A stretch of 64,000 nt of DNA. Source: Plasmopara viticola (lineage: Eukaryota; Oomycota; Peronosporomycetes; Peronosporales; Peronosporaceae). Positions within the stretch are counted from its first letter, which is position 1, and each line of letters begins with the position of its first letter. The notes under the pieces were generated by a model that had not been told where the DNA came from, ran no database searches, and saw only the letters and a list, made by a program, of their open reading frames with translations. Location of the stretch: contig MBPM02000001.1 in the NCBI GenBank assembly GCA_001695595.3, positions 1,798,001 to 1,862,000 of the forward strand, given 5' to 3'. A program made the translations under genes and the position numbers. This document shows, piece after piece, positions 12,332 to 24,707 of the stretch.

Positions 12332-13417
12332 TTAAAATGTCGCTTCCGACGAATCTGAGTCACTTGCCGTAACCTGGTCCTCATAATTGCCCTCGTCGTC
12401 TTCCTCCTCGTCGTCTCGTTCCTTTTCAACGTTATCTTCATTGCCGCTAACACTATTTTCTTTGTACGAGACTTGCCGCACTCCACGACGCGGTCGACCG
12501 CTCGAGAGAATCAAGCTCGTGTCAATGCCCTCCAACTCCTTCTCCTTCGCGTGCTTTTTCTTTGCGGCACTAATGTCGCGGCTCGTTGGGTACGAACCGT
12601 GAAAAGTGATACCAGCTCTATTTAATCGCTCTCGTAGGTATTCCTCTGCTTCTTCGGTCGAGTTTGTTGATTTTAAGTACTTGTACACTTGAGGACTAAA
12701 AACAAACACCGAGCATGCATGCTTAGTATCATATCGTGCATTACACAAAAGGTGCGTACTTTAAGATCCCAGCCGCGCGACCCAATTCCTTTAATGAGGC
12801 GAGCCCTGGTGAGTCCGCTTGCATGGCCGTCTTTGCCTTTTTCCTTGGCAGTGCAGCCACCTTGCTATTTCGACTCTAAAATTTGCATTGTCAAACAATT
12901 TAAGACATTTCCAGTCTAGAAAGCAGCAAGTCGCTTCAAGTAAAACTCGTACTGTCGTTCGTCTCTTTTTCGAATGAGTAGCATCCTCGTCTCCCGAGCT
13001 AGATCGATAGTCTTCACTTGTGTGACCTTTTTTCGCGGCCTCCTCTTCTTCATCGCTTGAATCCACCACTGCATTCCGCTTTTTAATGACGCGCTGCCTA
13101 CTAAACCGTAAAGCCGCCTCGTTCTCATTTTCGTCGTCTTTTACAGCATCGGTATCCTCATTTGCATCACTATCTTTAACGTCGTCCTCATTCTTACATA
13201 GCTCGAGCATATTGGGCATCAGCGCCTTGATCCGAGGTCTCCACTGCGCTTTTAGGTCCGCAAACTCCATGCCAAAACGTGTCGCTAGCTTCTGCATTAC
13301 AATCTTTAGTGTTGCTGTGTTAGCATTCATCATCGGAAGCATATTTCGCAGCTCCTCTTTTATCAATTCCACCGTAATTGGTGCTTCGACAGACGCCGAC
13401 GAGTTCTCACCCATCAT
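12332..13417 (-). CDS. HIRIP3/CHZ-type histone chaperone-like protein
   Basis: Three exons by my reading: 13417-12953, 12875-12760 and 12695-12332, with introns of 77 and 64 bp, both GT-AG and frame-consistent, giving about 314 residues. The N terminus (residues ~10-60, ITVELIKEELRNML...) resembles the DEK-C-like helical domain of HIRIP3. An acidic Asp/Glu/Ser-rich middle follows. The C-terminal part has the conserved HIRIP3 block: a leading LKELGRAAGIL helix across the second intron into PQVYKYLK, then GITFHGSYP, and the Chz motif region IDTSLILSSGRPRR. The tail is acidic again. By family, it would bind H2A-H2B or H2A.Z-type dimers in the nucleus. The open frame reaches 13438 but starts with GTG there; two adjacent ATGs sit at 13417 and 13414. 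Function is inferred from motif resemblance only. Confidence 0.75.
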
Positions 13418-13541
13418 GATGCCTGTCTTGTATCCCACTCAAACAAGCACGCGCCAAATTGGATTTTCAAAGTGGATAACAAATTATAGAGGTCCGTTTA
13501 AAGTTTGCTAAAAAAAATATCTGTCTACTACGCCCCCAGAA

Positions 13542-14717
13542 CTAATCGTCCTTGCTCTCGTTCTCCGAATCGGACGACGCACCTTCGTACTCCTCCTTTG
13601 CCGTATCGTGAGTGCCTTTAGTAAAGACACCGGTAAGTACTCGTACCAGTAGAATTCCCCACCAAATGTGCAGACAGTAGAGTGCCGTGAGTAGCAAGTT
13701 GAAAAGCAGCCAAGACGGCGGGCCTGGGCGCGGAAAGAACTGTGTAAAGTCATGAGCATCCGCCATTGTCATGGTCGCCTCGCGAGCTTCGACCAAGGTC
13801 GTATAAAGGAGTTTAGTTGGGTACACGTAGATGCGGTAGTAAAACCACAGGACGATCGTAGTAATAAACAAGATCTCGCTTGTAAACAGACCTGGGACGC
13901 CTTCTACTTTAAGGTAGTTGGCCATCTTCAACATGTCGAGTGGAATGTCAGTCATATCATGGAGAAGAAGCACAATGACACCCACGGGGAAATAGCCAAG
14001 CGCGTATGACCATGTGACAAGCGCAATTGTGACGACGTGGTGGGTCATCATGACCAGATAGTCCTTGCGGATTTCCTCTAAGAACTTACACGAGAACGCG
14101 GTATAGATCCAAATGGCCTATTGAAGTGCCAACAAATCAGCAAATTTGTTAGACTCGTCCTGAAATTTTTCGCGCCAAGAGACTCACGAGTTGTATGATG
14201 TAAAGCAACTTTGTAGCAAACCTCTGCGTCGAGAACACACCCGTATCCGTTCCCTGATTCCACACTGCATAGTAGTATCGAAAAAAAAAAACGGATTGGT
14301 CAGTAAATAAAAGGTCAAGACTCCACCCAAATCTTCGTTTTAATCAATAAAGTCCTTACGAGTCGTCGTGTCCTGCCACCATGTTTCATCGCGAAGCACG
14401 TACAGCTCAAAGATCGTCATGGACACGTGAATCACAAGTTGCCACGACTGGTCGCACCATTTCTTCAAAGCCACTGATTTTTTAAGAGGATCTCCGAGGT
14501 GCTGCAGAAACGTACGGGAGAACCATTTGCCCCCAATGGCGAACGAGATCTTGGTCACCTTGACGGCAAATGCCACCGCAAAGAACATGGCGATGAGAAT
14601 GTAAAGCATCGTCTTTTCCTTCCATAGCGTGTGCGTGATAACGGCCAGCTCACACACAAGCACAGTCAGTAAAATGGTGTCCAGAATGGGGTTGGGCTTT
14701 GGAATCGAGCGCGTCAT
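13542..14717 (-). CDS. Ceramide synthase (LAG1/TLC family)
   Basis: Three exons, 14717-14360, 14264-14188 and 14117-13542 (introns 95 and 70 bp, GT-AG, frame kept), giving 336 residues. Ceramide synthases acylate sphingoid bases in the ER membrane. The TLC domain spans several membrane helices; the Lag1p motif is present as RKDYLVMMTHHVVT with the two adjacent His at about 171-172, followed by LLHDMTDIPLDMLKMANYL with the conserved Asp at about 199 and 202. The C-terminal tail is acidic and Ser-rich (SSDSENESKDD), a common phosphorylation-type tail in this family. No homeobox-like domain is present, as in fungal and plant enzymes. The gene's stop is about 125 bp from the ATG of the next minus-strand gene. 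Confidence 0.92.
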
Positions 14718-15627
14718 GTCCGGTCGGCGCCACGAGATCGTTGTGTTTGCCCAGAGTTTTCAGACGAAGCCTTAATCTTAGATTACAAATAGATTCAAAC
14801 CGATCTGCTTATTTATTAATTTATATATTAGGAATATTGAAAATATCACTACTTTAGAGAGAGCTTGTACGTCGATAGCGGTCCAAGTATCTACAATCCT
14901 TCATTGTAGCGAAAGCGACTTCGAGGCACTTTCTGTGAGAAGTCTGGACCGGCTATTTGCATAAATGCACTTTCAGTATGTTGCATGAGCAAGTATACCT
15001 TCAGTCCTTGGGGTCTCTAACTTGACTTCGCTCAATAGTAATATGCATTTTATCGAAACCATGAACTAATTAATGCGGTAGCGAATAATCATAGCATGTG
15101 TTAGTCAGTAGAGGGAAGAGTGGTGCCTAACACGAGATGGCACGGATGGCGCGTCTTTTTTAAAGGCGCGGTGCAGCTCAATAATTAGGTCTCTGACCTG
15201 CTCTATAGTTAAAACCTATCATGACTCTTATTTTAAACTGAGCAGTCCCTATATTGCTAGCTTCTTAGGAATATTTGACTTGAGTCATCAAGTGTAGGAC
15301 ACACATTGGTTTTAAGTAACATCTAAACACTCTCCACCGTCAACACTTTGGACTACTTCAGTGCATGAGAAAAAGTTTTAACGATCTAACAGACTCCGTT
15401 GTATCTTGTGCCAATTCAAAAAAGTCGCTCACAAAAAACCACCCTTGTAACTTGTGCCAATTTGAATGAACAAGCCTTAAGCCTTACTCCAAAACCCAGA
15501 CCTTTTGAAAACAGACTTCTCCGTCGTCCGCATATAGTATCGTTTGGGTCCAATATAGACAGCATTCTAAAGATCCAAAGCAAGCTCACAACATTCGAGT
15601 GCCAAGCGGCACAACAGCGTAAGCACA
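14718..15627. other. Intergenic, upstream of ceramide synthase
   Basis: About 900 bp with no gene. An AT-rich stretch lies at 14800-14840. The promoter of the ceramide synthase gene should lie at its left edge, but I recognise no specific element. Confidence 0.4.
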
Positions 15628-16413
15628 CTATTTTATCGAAATCGCTCGTAGAAAATACCCGCCTCGCCAGTGTACTACCAGACCAGTATCTTGGATACGA
15701 GCTCGCTCGGCAAAAGATTCGTCGTCGGTTGCCAGCGGACAGACGTCCTGCGATCTATATTCTACATCATGCTCCCGTTGTACTGCTTCTACAGCTGTCA
15801 CCACGGATCTCGAGATAAGCTTTTCTCGTAAGCCCAAACTCACAATGCAAACAGTGGAAAGCGCAGATTTGCCAGAGCCGCTCTTCACCTTGATCAAAAA
15901 CACTTCCACTAGCAAGACAGTCTTGTCGTAGTGGAGCATCAATCCCTCAAGAGTTCTCGGACTGAATTTCCTCTTACGTTTCTCAAGGCAGTGGAAACTT
16001 ACTTTAAAAACGGCATTGAGTGAAGTTGCTCTTAACTCAAAAGTAGCGCTCACGAAGAAGGTAGAGTAACATGCGGTGCACTGCATGCTTTTTGCTCTGA
16101 TGTTGCTAGCGACCGACGTCAGACGGACGCGATTAAAAAAAGGGGCAAACTTTAACGCCAGCGACCTTGAACGGCTTTGGCATGGGTGTCGTAGATCCGT
16201 AATTCTAGCTCCCCTTCGACCAGCTATTGAGTTTAAAGTGCGTCGCCGCATTGCACTGCGTGCAAGTAAATCCTTTCGCACCTTTAGAGATAGCGATTGA
16301 GCTACTCCATGCCAAAATTTATAATCTTGTTCAGCTGTTGGGTCGGCCTTTCGTAACGGTGATTGTATATCAACCGTGGTCAACGCTCCTACGCTCGCAT
16401 CATCCGGGATCAT
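15628..16413 (-). CDS. Unrecognised long ORF, possibly decayed gene
   Basis: A 261-codon open frame on the minus strand, the longest in this desert. It contains a short Cys pair (CTAC, mid protein), basic stretches and a GSGKS string near residue 179 that resembles a P-loop only superficially (GSGKSALS without the upstream strand and spacing). A second reading frame over 16200-16260 also gives a CTQCNAATHF run, hinting that the sequence may be a frameshifted remnant of a Cys-containing protein. I recognise no family. It could be an eroded gene, part of a retroelement or a chance frame. Confidence 0.25.
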   Translation of the reverse strand: MIPDDASVGALTTVDIQSPLRKADPTAEQDYKFWHGVAQSLSLKVRKDLLARSAMRRRTLNSIAGRRGARITDLRHPCQSRSRSLALKFAPFFNRVRLTSVASNIRAKSMQCTACYSTFFVSATFELRATSLNAVFKVSFHCLEKRKRKFSPRTLEGLMLHYDKTVLLVEVFLIKVKSGSGKSALSTVCIVSLGLREKLISRSVVTAVEAVQREHDVEYRSQDVCPLATDDESFAERARIQDTGLVVHWRGGYFLRAISIK

Positions 16414-17999
16414 TAAAAGGTATAGTTAAACCCACAATTTAACAATGAGTTTTCGCGTTCATTTTTCGGTGCTACCCTTGTCCGACTTTCGTACTATGGG
16501 TAAGGGGGGTATCAAAGTATGTCTGCGCACATGCCTTGTGTGGCCTAAACAGCTGCGTCACCATTCGGTTGACCGCCACAGACGCATTTAAGAGCTAATT
16601 ATCATCTCCTCATATGTAGCGCTCGGATGATCGATAGTATGTCACTTTACCACATGAGAAATTGACAATATACCCCCCAGCTAAGGCAAATGGGCCGTAC
16701 TTTGTACATTTTGACTTTGTAGTTCGCAGCACCAGCAAGCAACGTCTGTGCCTAGATGATGGTTGCATTTGGCCTTACTAAAAGTACTCGCGATACACTA
16801 AATGTCATTTGACTTGCCGGCAGATTGTAAACGTGCGATGGTGAATTCACATTCTCTTAACAGTTTTAGCCTGGTTGGCTTTTATCTGGCGAGGTCCTTC
16901 CTATGCACGTGAAAGAAGCAATTCATCCACTGAGCAGGTCTCATAGGGAAAAGTATTTTACATGATGGAGCTAGCTGTAGATCAAGGCATCAAGGGCGGG
17001 ATACTGGCGATGCACATGAAGTGGCATATCATCAACTGAGCAGCGCTCGTCGAGATTGTTGCTTGCTGTATGTCCGTGATATTGTAAATGACTCGAGTTC
17101 GAAGTATATTAGGCGGTGACTTCTGACTAGCGTGAAGCGGTACTTGATTTGCAGAGCGAGAAAGTCGGTGCGTTGATGCAAAACGGTATGGTCACAAAAG
17201 TGGCACCGAGAGTTTCGTCGAGAACCCCAATCTCGTCGAGAAATAGACGCGCTCGTCAAGGAGCGCAGAGAATCGCATCCTATATGGGACTGTTACCATT
17301 TTGAAGGAAATATCTGTACGGTGAAAGCCAATTTCAGCCTGGAAGCTTTGTTGTCAGTAAATATTTGATTAAGCTGAGTGAAGGAAATATCTGTACGGTG
17401 AAAGCCAATTCCAGCCTGGAAGCTTTGTTGTCAGTATATGTTTGATTTAGCTGAGTGAATGTCCAGGGCAGATTTTGATCAGGCTAATGAGGTTATCGAC
17501 ATGGCCGGAGAAGAGGGTATTTAACCTGAAGCAGAAATCGACTTTTCAACACTATGTAATGGTCCGGTTTTGGAAGATACTAAGGAAGCACTTGGGTGCT
17601 GTCACCTGACTTCATGAGATTGACTTGGTTCAAGTGCAAATGATCTTACGAAAGGAGCGGTGTGACGTTATTGACGCATTCTTTCGTGCAAAGCACGGGA
17701 CAGGACTGGCTCGGGGGGGGCTTGCTTTTCTTGTCCATGCTGACTTTTAGTGTCAAAAATCAAATGGCAATTGGCGCGTCGTATCTTTCGCAACCAGCTG
17801 TATGCGGCAAACATCCGGTCACAGACGTTGAATTATACTACATGGCAGGATGTACACTCGACTTAGTCACCGTGTCTAATTAGCTACACTTGCGAGAGTG
17901 ACATGCGGTCAGTACTCCGAGCTGTATGCTCTGGGAGTACTTGTTCATAGCTTAAGGGCTCTCAGGCGCGCCTGCGATGTCTGATTGTCTGGCGCCGCT
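16414..17999. other. Desert with degenerate repeat sequence
   Basis: No intact gene. Short frames only. The segment from about 17460 to 17890 lies just upstream of the gypsy RT remnant on the same strand and may be its decayed upstream part, but no protease, gag zinc knuckle or RT core is readable. The 77-bp tandem duplication is listed separately. Confidence 0.4.
17302..17455. repeat. 77-bp tandem duplication
   Basis: Two head-to-tail copies, 17302-17378 and 17379-17455, beginning TGAAGGAAATATCTGTACGG. They differ at only a handful of positions, so the duplication is fairly recent relative to the heavily mutated surroundings. It is non-coding as far as I can tell. Confidence 0.9.
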
Positions 18000-18790
18000 A
18001 TTGTTCACGCCACATTGAGCATATATACAACGACGCTTTGATGATAATGTAGTCCATATTCGTACAGTGCACAAGAAGACTTACGCAAAAACCGATATAT
18101 CCCCTCGCGAGTTGAAGTTGAGTACATGCACACGCATAAGCTCTGTACTAATGCAGAGAAGTGACCTTCGGTGCAAAAAAACTTTCTTTGGGTGTGCATC
18201 ATTGAAAAGCATGGCCTTCATGTAGATCCTGCTAAGATCGAATATACAGAATAGTGCTCTGTTTTATCAAACGAAAAAGACGTAAGAGAGCAGCCTGGCC
18301 GGCCAATCATTTGCAAAAGTACAAAACAATTTACACAGAAGAGACTGAGTCAACCAGTTGGTAGATTTTAACACCAACGGCGACCAAAAAAGTGAAGCAA
18401 AACCGTTACACGCGCCAATACTGGCCTTGTCAGATCGAAACTGACACTCTGTGTTGTTCATGACGCGTCAGATTTTGCCATCGACAGTGCACTCCTACAA
18501 GGAGATGACGGGGCGGTCGTGTTTTGATATTGGCAGCTCAAAGCTGCCAACAAGATCTAGCTTGTCCATGCAAAGTACTACTTGCGAGAAAGCATGCTCT
18601 CGTCAAGAACCTAATACATTAAAAACATTCGCGATCTCATCAGCGATACGCAATGAGGCACAATTGCCTTACCTCTCGTAACCATGTCCTAACATTTTTT
18701 CTCGGAAAGTATAACTCCAAGATAAAGTATAAGTCAGGAAGGCAGAATTACTTGGCTGAAGCATTTTCGTATCGGTCAGACCATGAACTT
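18000..18790 (+). mobile_element. Decayed Ty3/gypsy reverse transcriptase-RNase H
   Basis: In broken plus-strand frames the order of motifs matches an oomycete Ty3/gypsy pol. Near 18190 is a GKHG-like block (EKHGLHVDPAKIEY, compare the family's GKHGVRADPEK). Near 18455-18600 is the RNase H start VVHDASDFAIDSALLQ with its Asp, then a QLKAA motif and an HAK..LRE motif in the place of the usual H-D-K-E-L. Near 18710-18780 is LGKYNSKIKYKSGRQNYLAE, matching the family's YKPGR-N-ADALSRR end. Stops and frameshifts interrupt it throughout, so it is dead. No LTRs were identified. Confidence 0.8.
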
Positions 18791-18794
18791 GTTC

Positions 18795-18926
18795 ATGTCA
18801 AACTGTGATCTCGCTTGGATTGGATCTAATCCGTGATTAATGTCAAACTGTGATCTCGTTTGGATTGGATCTAATCCGTGATTCATGTCAGACTGTGATC
18901 TCGTTCGGATTGGATCTAATCCGCGA
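18795..18926. repeat. 45-bp tandem repeat, three copies
   Basis: Copies start at 18795, 18840 and 18885 with a 45-bp period (ATGTCAAACTGTGATCTCG...), the last slightly truncated. Each carries the near-palindrome GGATTGGATCTAATCC. The array follows directly after the gypsy RNase H remnant, where an integrase region would be expected. Confidence 0.9.
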
Positions 18927-21900
18927 CGCTTACGCACGATGTCATGTATGTAACTGCACCGAAGACTCTGTAGAGCGATGAACTTAAACTTTGGGAGATG
19001 AAATCGCCGGTGTAATTGAGCGCTAGATTACATCGGCTCTCGGCGAAATTTGTGCTGTTGTGTTTCAGCATATATGAGGATGGCTAGCCACGAGTGCGAT
19101 GACAATTTAAGAATCGCATCCTCTATGAGGCTAAAGCTACATCGTTTATTGTTCAAAATGGTCTTACGAAGTTGTGTCACTGGGAAAGCACCCAATATTA
19201 GTGGCCCAGCATATGTGCATACGTGTTTTGATTTCTAACCAAATGCGGTAGCACCATTGGCAAGCTTGCTGATGCTGTTGACTACTCATTGTTTCATACT
19301 TGTATTTGAAACTTCAAAGTATTCGACAGACCATAGTACATTGATCCTTAGTGACGGATTAAACAATACCGCTCATTTAGCAGCCGTACCGATGGTGTCG
19401 AAATAGCAGCGCTATTCCGCGATCGTGTGGTTAGACCCCATGGACTCTCAGCGTGAGCCTGCAATTTATACTTTGCGATATCTTTCAAACGGAGTAATAT
19501 TAAGTGCTTTACACTAGGCACGATTTTTTTATAAACGACTATTCGTTGACCGGTAATTCGACAGAACGCTAAAAAAAATTTGCTCGGGTCCCCAGATTTT
19601 TGCCTATATATCTGGATCAGCAGTGTATGTACTCTACTTCCTTTTTCTAAAGGCCTAATGATGCATGCAATATGAATCATATCGGGTAATCAGGGCTCCT
19701 GCGAGTCACAGTTACGGTAATGGAGCTATGATAATGGTCAATTTTGAAGTACAGATAAGATGACCTTAAATTTACCTTCGTTGAGATTGCCGTTTTCTCC
19801 ACGCTTTTGAAATGTTAAGCGGCTGTGATTTAAATGTTTGGTTTTACTGCTGATGTTGAATGTCGTAATTACAAAGAAATTAAAGTCACTGTTTTGGGCA
19901 TTTGACGAGAGCCTGACTCGTCAAACATATGCCGCATTGTTTGCTTTTATCAATGTTTCCCTAATTTCATCGCAGCAATATACTCGGAGTCTTGCAATCT
20001 TTGTAATCTAAGCTCTGTAATAGCCTTCAGAAATGATGTTTACATAAGCCCATGCCACAGGCGTATTAGACTTTCATGCTGCTTGCGGATGTGCTAAGGG
20101 GCACGTGTGTGTGATTGCGGCAGGGCGGATGTGGCTGTAGTTTTTTTACTACCATATTAAGAACTACAAGTGAACATCTTAAAGTTGGCCTTGTCTATAT
20201 TAAAAGGAAAGAGCTCGTATTAAATGAGGTGCACAGATTCGAAAACTAAAAAATGCAATTCTCACCCTTTCGACTCTGGACCCGTACTTAAACTCTCCTT
20301 CTTCAGACACTATGTAATATTTTAATACTTTTAAAAAGGGTCGTTCATTTCTGACGCATCTTTACTTTAAAAGCGAAAGATCAGAACATAAGAATTTAAT
20401 ACTAGATAATATGGTGCTTTATTGCAGTTTCACTGCGATTTTTCAGTGCTGACGAAAGCCAGCTATGCAGAAATCGGCAGACAACTAGCATTGATGATAT
20501 CAGGAGTGAGAAGTGACAAAACATCTGTTTAATATTGATCAGTGTATATAACTATATCGTCCCTGTTTAAAAAACGATCACCATTCTATATGTATATTTA
20601 TATATATAACGTTCCAGAAGTCGTTGCTTGCCCAAAAATTTGGCCTTCTTTAATTTTATTATTATCGCAGAGTTTGCCCACAAACCATATCAACGCTAAT
20701 AATGTTGTTGTGCCTATTGCAGACGCTTTGAATGATAATTAGGCCTTCTTTGTCGCTCTCGTTAATTTTAAATTATTTGATTAATCACAATTAGTGACAA
20801 GTTGATGCTTTTACAGTAGTGTCATGGCCCGCACAAAGCGCTCGCATGCGCCGATACGTGCATCATTAGCGGCGTTTTGTTAGCTAGATGATCGGTCATA
20901 ACGAGGACACATGTTCTTTTGACTTTAGCGCTCAACTTTGCCAGTGCATATACTACTGCATTTTAGTAGATGCTCAGCAGGTGATAGCTAACTACGTTGT
21001 GTAAAAGAAAGACCATGACAAAGGATCTCCTTATTCAACTTTCATGTAATTTTCATTTATTTATTCGTCATTGGAGCTTATAAAGATATTATGTTAACAA
21101 ATTATAATAGAGCGCGGAGACAGATATGATAAGAACTGGTAAAACTATGGATGCTATTCGAACATGGGGTTCCCAATGCCGCAGCGTTTAAAGGAGGTAT
21201 CTATAATTTCGGACCAAAATATAAAGCAATACAAGCAACGCATTAAATATTTTTTAGAAGAAAAGATTATCCGATAGCTATATACAGTTATTACCATCTC
21301 TTTTGAGAGAGGATTGCTAGCCATTCCAGCAGAGTCCGAAAAACCCGAACACAGCCCTTCAAATTCTATTGGCCCTGGCGAGTTTCGAGCAAAGAGGTTT
21401 GACTGCACATGGTATACATAGTTGGAATGGAGAAATTATTCGCGTCAACAGACGCTACAGCTTAACCCACGCAAGTACCTCCGTCTGGGATGAGAAGTTA
21501 TATGTGAATGCCCATTTGTGGGATATCGTACCGAGCTTCTCGGTGGACAAAGCCTTCCTCTATCGATCTCTCCGCAACAATGCAGACATCTTGGCTTTTT
21601 TTTAGCTTTCAGACCTAGATGAAAGAGTTTGCTTTCCATATTATCTTGTACAACCAAATGCCGCACTCTCTCAAGGCAAAACAAGTTTATCAATTTATCC
21701 GTCTTCGACGCTCTAAGGAAATCGTAAATACTACTTCGTATTCAAAGAGGGTAAGCATCGACGTATTGACTTCAAGTACTACCAGATTCAGTGAAGCGGT
21801 CGTTGCTTTTGTCTTAAACAAGCGACAGGCAAGGTCTCCAGCCTTTCATTCTACTTTCTGTACAAGCATGAGTCGCATCTTGATATATGCTCAACTTCAT

Positions 21901-24619
21901 TAAAAAAAAAGCTGGTAAATTCTACTCAGATCGTCCACCTTCTCTGCTTATTGTCAACAAACACTATTAAGTAGAATCGTTATGGCTTTGCTGTCCAAAG
22001 TAGCTGCGAGGGTAAGGAACAATAAACGAATTTGAGATAGATTCGCGTGAAAGCACCAGATGGCAAGATCGTAAGATGCGCTGAAGAAGGACAGCAATTC
22101 GTGATCTATGAAATTAGGCAATGTAGCAAGCGATCAAAGGCCGATCAGATCCTCACTAAGGCCTCATGTCATCATGAAGGGCTGTTAGGTTTGGCTGTAT
22201 TTAAATGCATAAAGAAGGGGAATGCCCAGGGACGAGCTCACAAGTGTCAAAGGTTTGAAAAAGTAAAAAAAGAGCGACAAATGCTGAATTTTGTACGATG
22301 CGACAGGTGCAGACGAAAACTCGCGCTGCACGCTGATGCAGCGCGAGTTGAGATCGACAAGACGAAAATTCGTTCTCCCCGATCGTACAAGTTCAAAAAG
22401 TCGCATTTTCGGGCGTCTCACTTAGGCAATAAATAAAACGGAGTCTAATACCCGGTGCATTTGGATAGGGATACTCAAACCGGTGTAAGTCAAACTAACT
22501 GGTGAAAGTTTTTATATTGTACGACAAACGGTTTGTGATGGTTTGTGCATCAATTAAAGACAGCACTTATAGCACAAGTGTAGTACACAGACCTATGACC
22601 ACTGCTTAATACATCTCGATAGGAGCTACTATAGTGGACAATAACTGTAAAATTTATATACCATAAGGGGCATAATCAAGTAGCTGCATAAACTTCAGTC
22701 TGATGTAAATTATTAAAGTTGGGTTTATCACCGGCGTGAGATCCTGTCACCGTACAACGCAAGTACCTGGTTTACCGATAGAATTATAATAAGCCTACCT
22801 AGGTCGGCGAAGTAAGAAATATAGTGGACTTTTGCTAAGCTAGCTCAGCGAAAGAAAGCTGGAGTGTGCTATGCAATTTCATCAAAAGTGAAGTGGTGAA
22901 GCATCTATGGCGAACTGGTGATTATAAAGAAGTGAGCCAAAGAAGGTCATAAAGGATAACTGTGTGAATCAAAGATAAGGCAATGTAGTGTTGCGGACAG
23001 GACTCACCAAAGTCGTGGTGCTCGGGATAACGTGACTTGTATTAATGGCCTTGCCCCAATAATAAAAATGGGGCTCGCACTTTCTAGCAACAACAAGCCC
23101 CAATATTTTTAAAGTGTACTCTTTTCCTTGAATCAAAAGATTGCGAGCTGTTGGAAGTTCTTAAAGCTCACAGCTTAATATATTACGTCCCTTAAGACGT
23201 TAATCGTTGCCCGTTAGCTTGTCAAATCGCGACTACTTTTTGTTGCTGCTCTCTTTTCTAGCTAACCACAAGTTTTGCCCTTCCAATAGACTTAATTGCT
23301 TCCAAGCACTGCGTTGCTATCGCTGCGACCAGCAAGGGGCCTTAGCTGGCAGAAGCCGCGCACTTACAGCCAAGAAAATCGTAGCCTACTGAAGAAAATT
23401 ATAAGTTCTAACGATAAGCATGTAATTAGTATATCCCATCATATGAGAGCTTGACAGCTCGTAAGATATAATCTATATGCTAGCTATACACACTAGCTGA
23501 ATGAAGCAGTACTAGATCTCTTTAAGTCGCTGTAGACCCCAACTCATCGAGAAAATTTGAACGCCGGGTAGACACGAGTCAGCGGACGGTCCTCTTCGTC
23601 GAAAAGCTGCCCGTCCAAGACACTGTGATAGTTTAGCCTACTTGTGGCTGTACTTCTCTCGAAAAGCGATCTAATCGCCTCTTGCATCATTGATATCGGC
23701 ATTTAAACGAGTTGTGATTACCTCAAAGCCTTGGCCACCTTGGCTTGTTGTGTGAGTTACGCTCCAGTATGAGAGGTCGTTAACCTTTTAAGCTTACGAT
23801 CATACGTGTGAATCGTCGCACTTTCCTTGCTCACAGGAAAATAGGAGACATACGAAATTTAAAGTTCACCGATACGATTTTAGCTGTCAACTGTTCTCGC
23901 ATAAGTTTCTAAGGTGCAAAATGATTAGGTGAAGCGACCCAAGGGGTGACAGCCAGGCTTTCACCCCAACCTTTCAGGCACGAGAGTGCGAATGTCACGT
24001 GCCCCTGATCGTTTGTAATAATGACCGCTTTATATTTATCTCTAGATCATTGGCATATAAAAAACTTTGATATTCAGAGGTGAAGATCTCAAGCTTCACT
24101 ATTTGAACATCTCAACAGGCTATCGCCAGGGCTATGCTGCCTAAGCCCCGAAGTATAGACTATGTTCTCGGAGATCGTATGCCGCGACGCGCCGTAGCAA
24201 GGAAGGGCAATAAATTTGATTTCAGCGATTCTTTCTCGCAGCGCGAGCTCTGCTACGAGTTGGTGATTCTATCTATCCCGAAATTGCTATGAAGATCTAC
24301 TCGTAGACGTAGGATTTATTATTAGTGCCACCAGGTGTGACGAAGATACACAACACCTTGTACTGCGGAGGTGTGCAATAAATTATGAAATCTTTGGTGA
24401 ACGATTTAACACCTGAAGGGATCAAAGTGTGCAGTTTCGAGCCAATACAAGCGATACCGCAAATCAGGTTTTATTATACTCCAATATATATGCACATGCT
24501 TTTATCAAGCTCGGCCTTTCGTAACGGGTAATAACACTCCACAACGAGTTTGTTATGTCAGGGAGGGCCGAATACATGACCAATTCTCGGTTCATCCGCC
24601 TTCCTCGTGTATAAATTCG
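18927..24619. other. Long gene desert
   Basis: About 5.7 kb with only short overlapping frames on both strands, none with known motifs (longest 22047-22436 on +, 129 codons, Lys/Arg/Cys-rich and unrecognised). The sequence is probably eroded retroelement DNA. A perfect 13-bp inverted repeat at 22318-22349 is listed separately. Confidence 0.45.
22318..22349. repeat. Perfect 13-bp inverted repeat (hairpin)
   Basis: Arms AACTCGCGCTGCA (22318-22330) and TGCAGCGCGAGTT (22337-22349) are exact reverse complements around a 6-bp loop. Such a GC-rich stem stands out in AT-rich surroundings. No T-run follows, so it is not a simple terminator. Confidence 0.85.
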
Positions 24620-24707
24620 TTCGATGCTAATCACCAGCATTATGTGTTTCACAATATAACAAGTTCGATGCTAATCACCAACATTATGTGTGTCACAATA
24701 AAACAAG
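24620..24707. repeat. 44-bp tandem duplication upstream of the kinase gene
   Basis: Copies at 24620-24663 and 24664-24707, starting TTCGATGCTAATCACCA, differ by about four bases. The second copy ends only 28 bp before the ATG at 24736, so the duplication lies in the promoter or 5' untranslated region of the kinase gene and may double a regulatory site. Confidence 0.9.

Noticed and set aside
16000..16260. GSGKS string and Cys pairs in the 261-codon frame as a P-loop or zinc-finger protein
   Set aside because: The P-loop-like string lacks the preceding strand and other NTPase motifs, and the Cys pairs are in different frames, so I do not assign a family.
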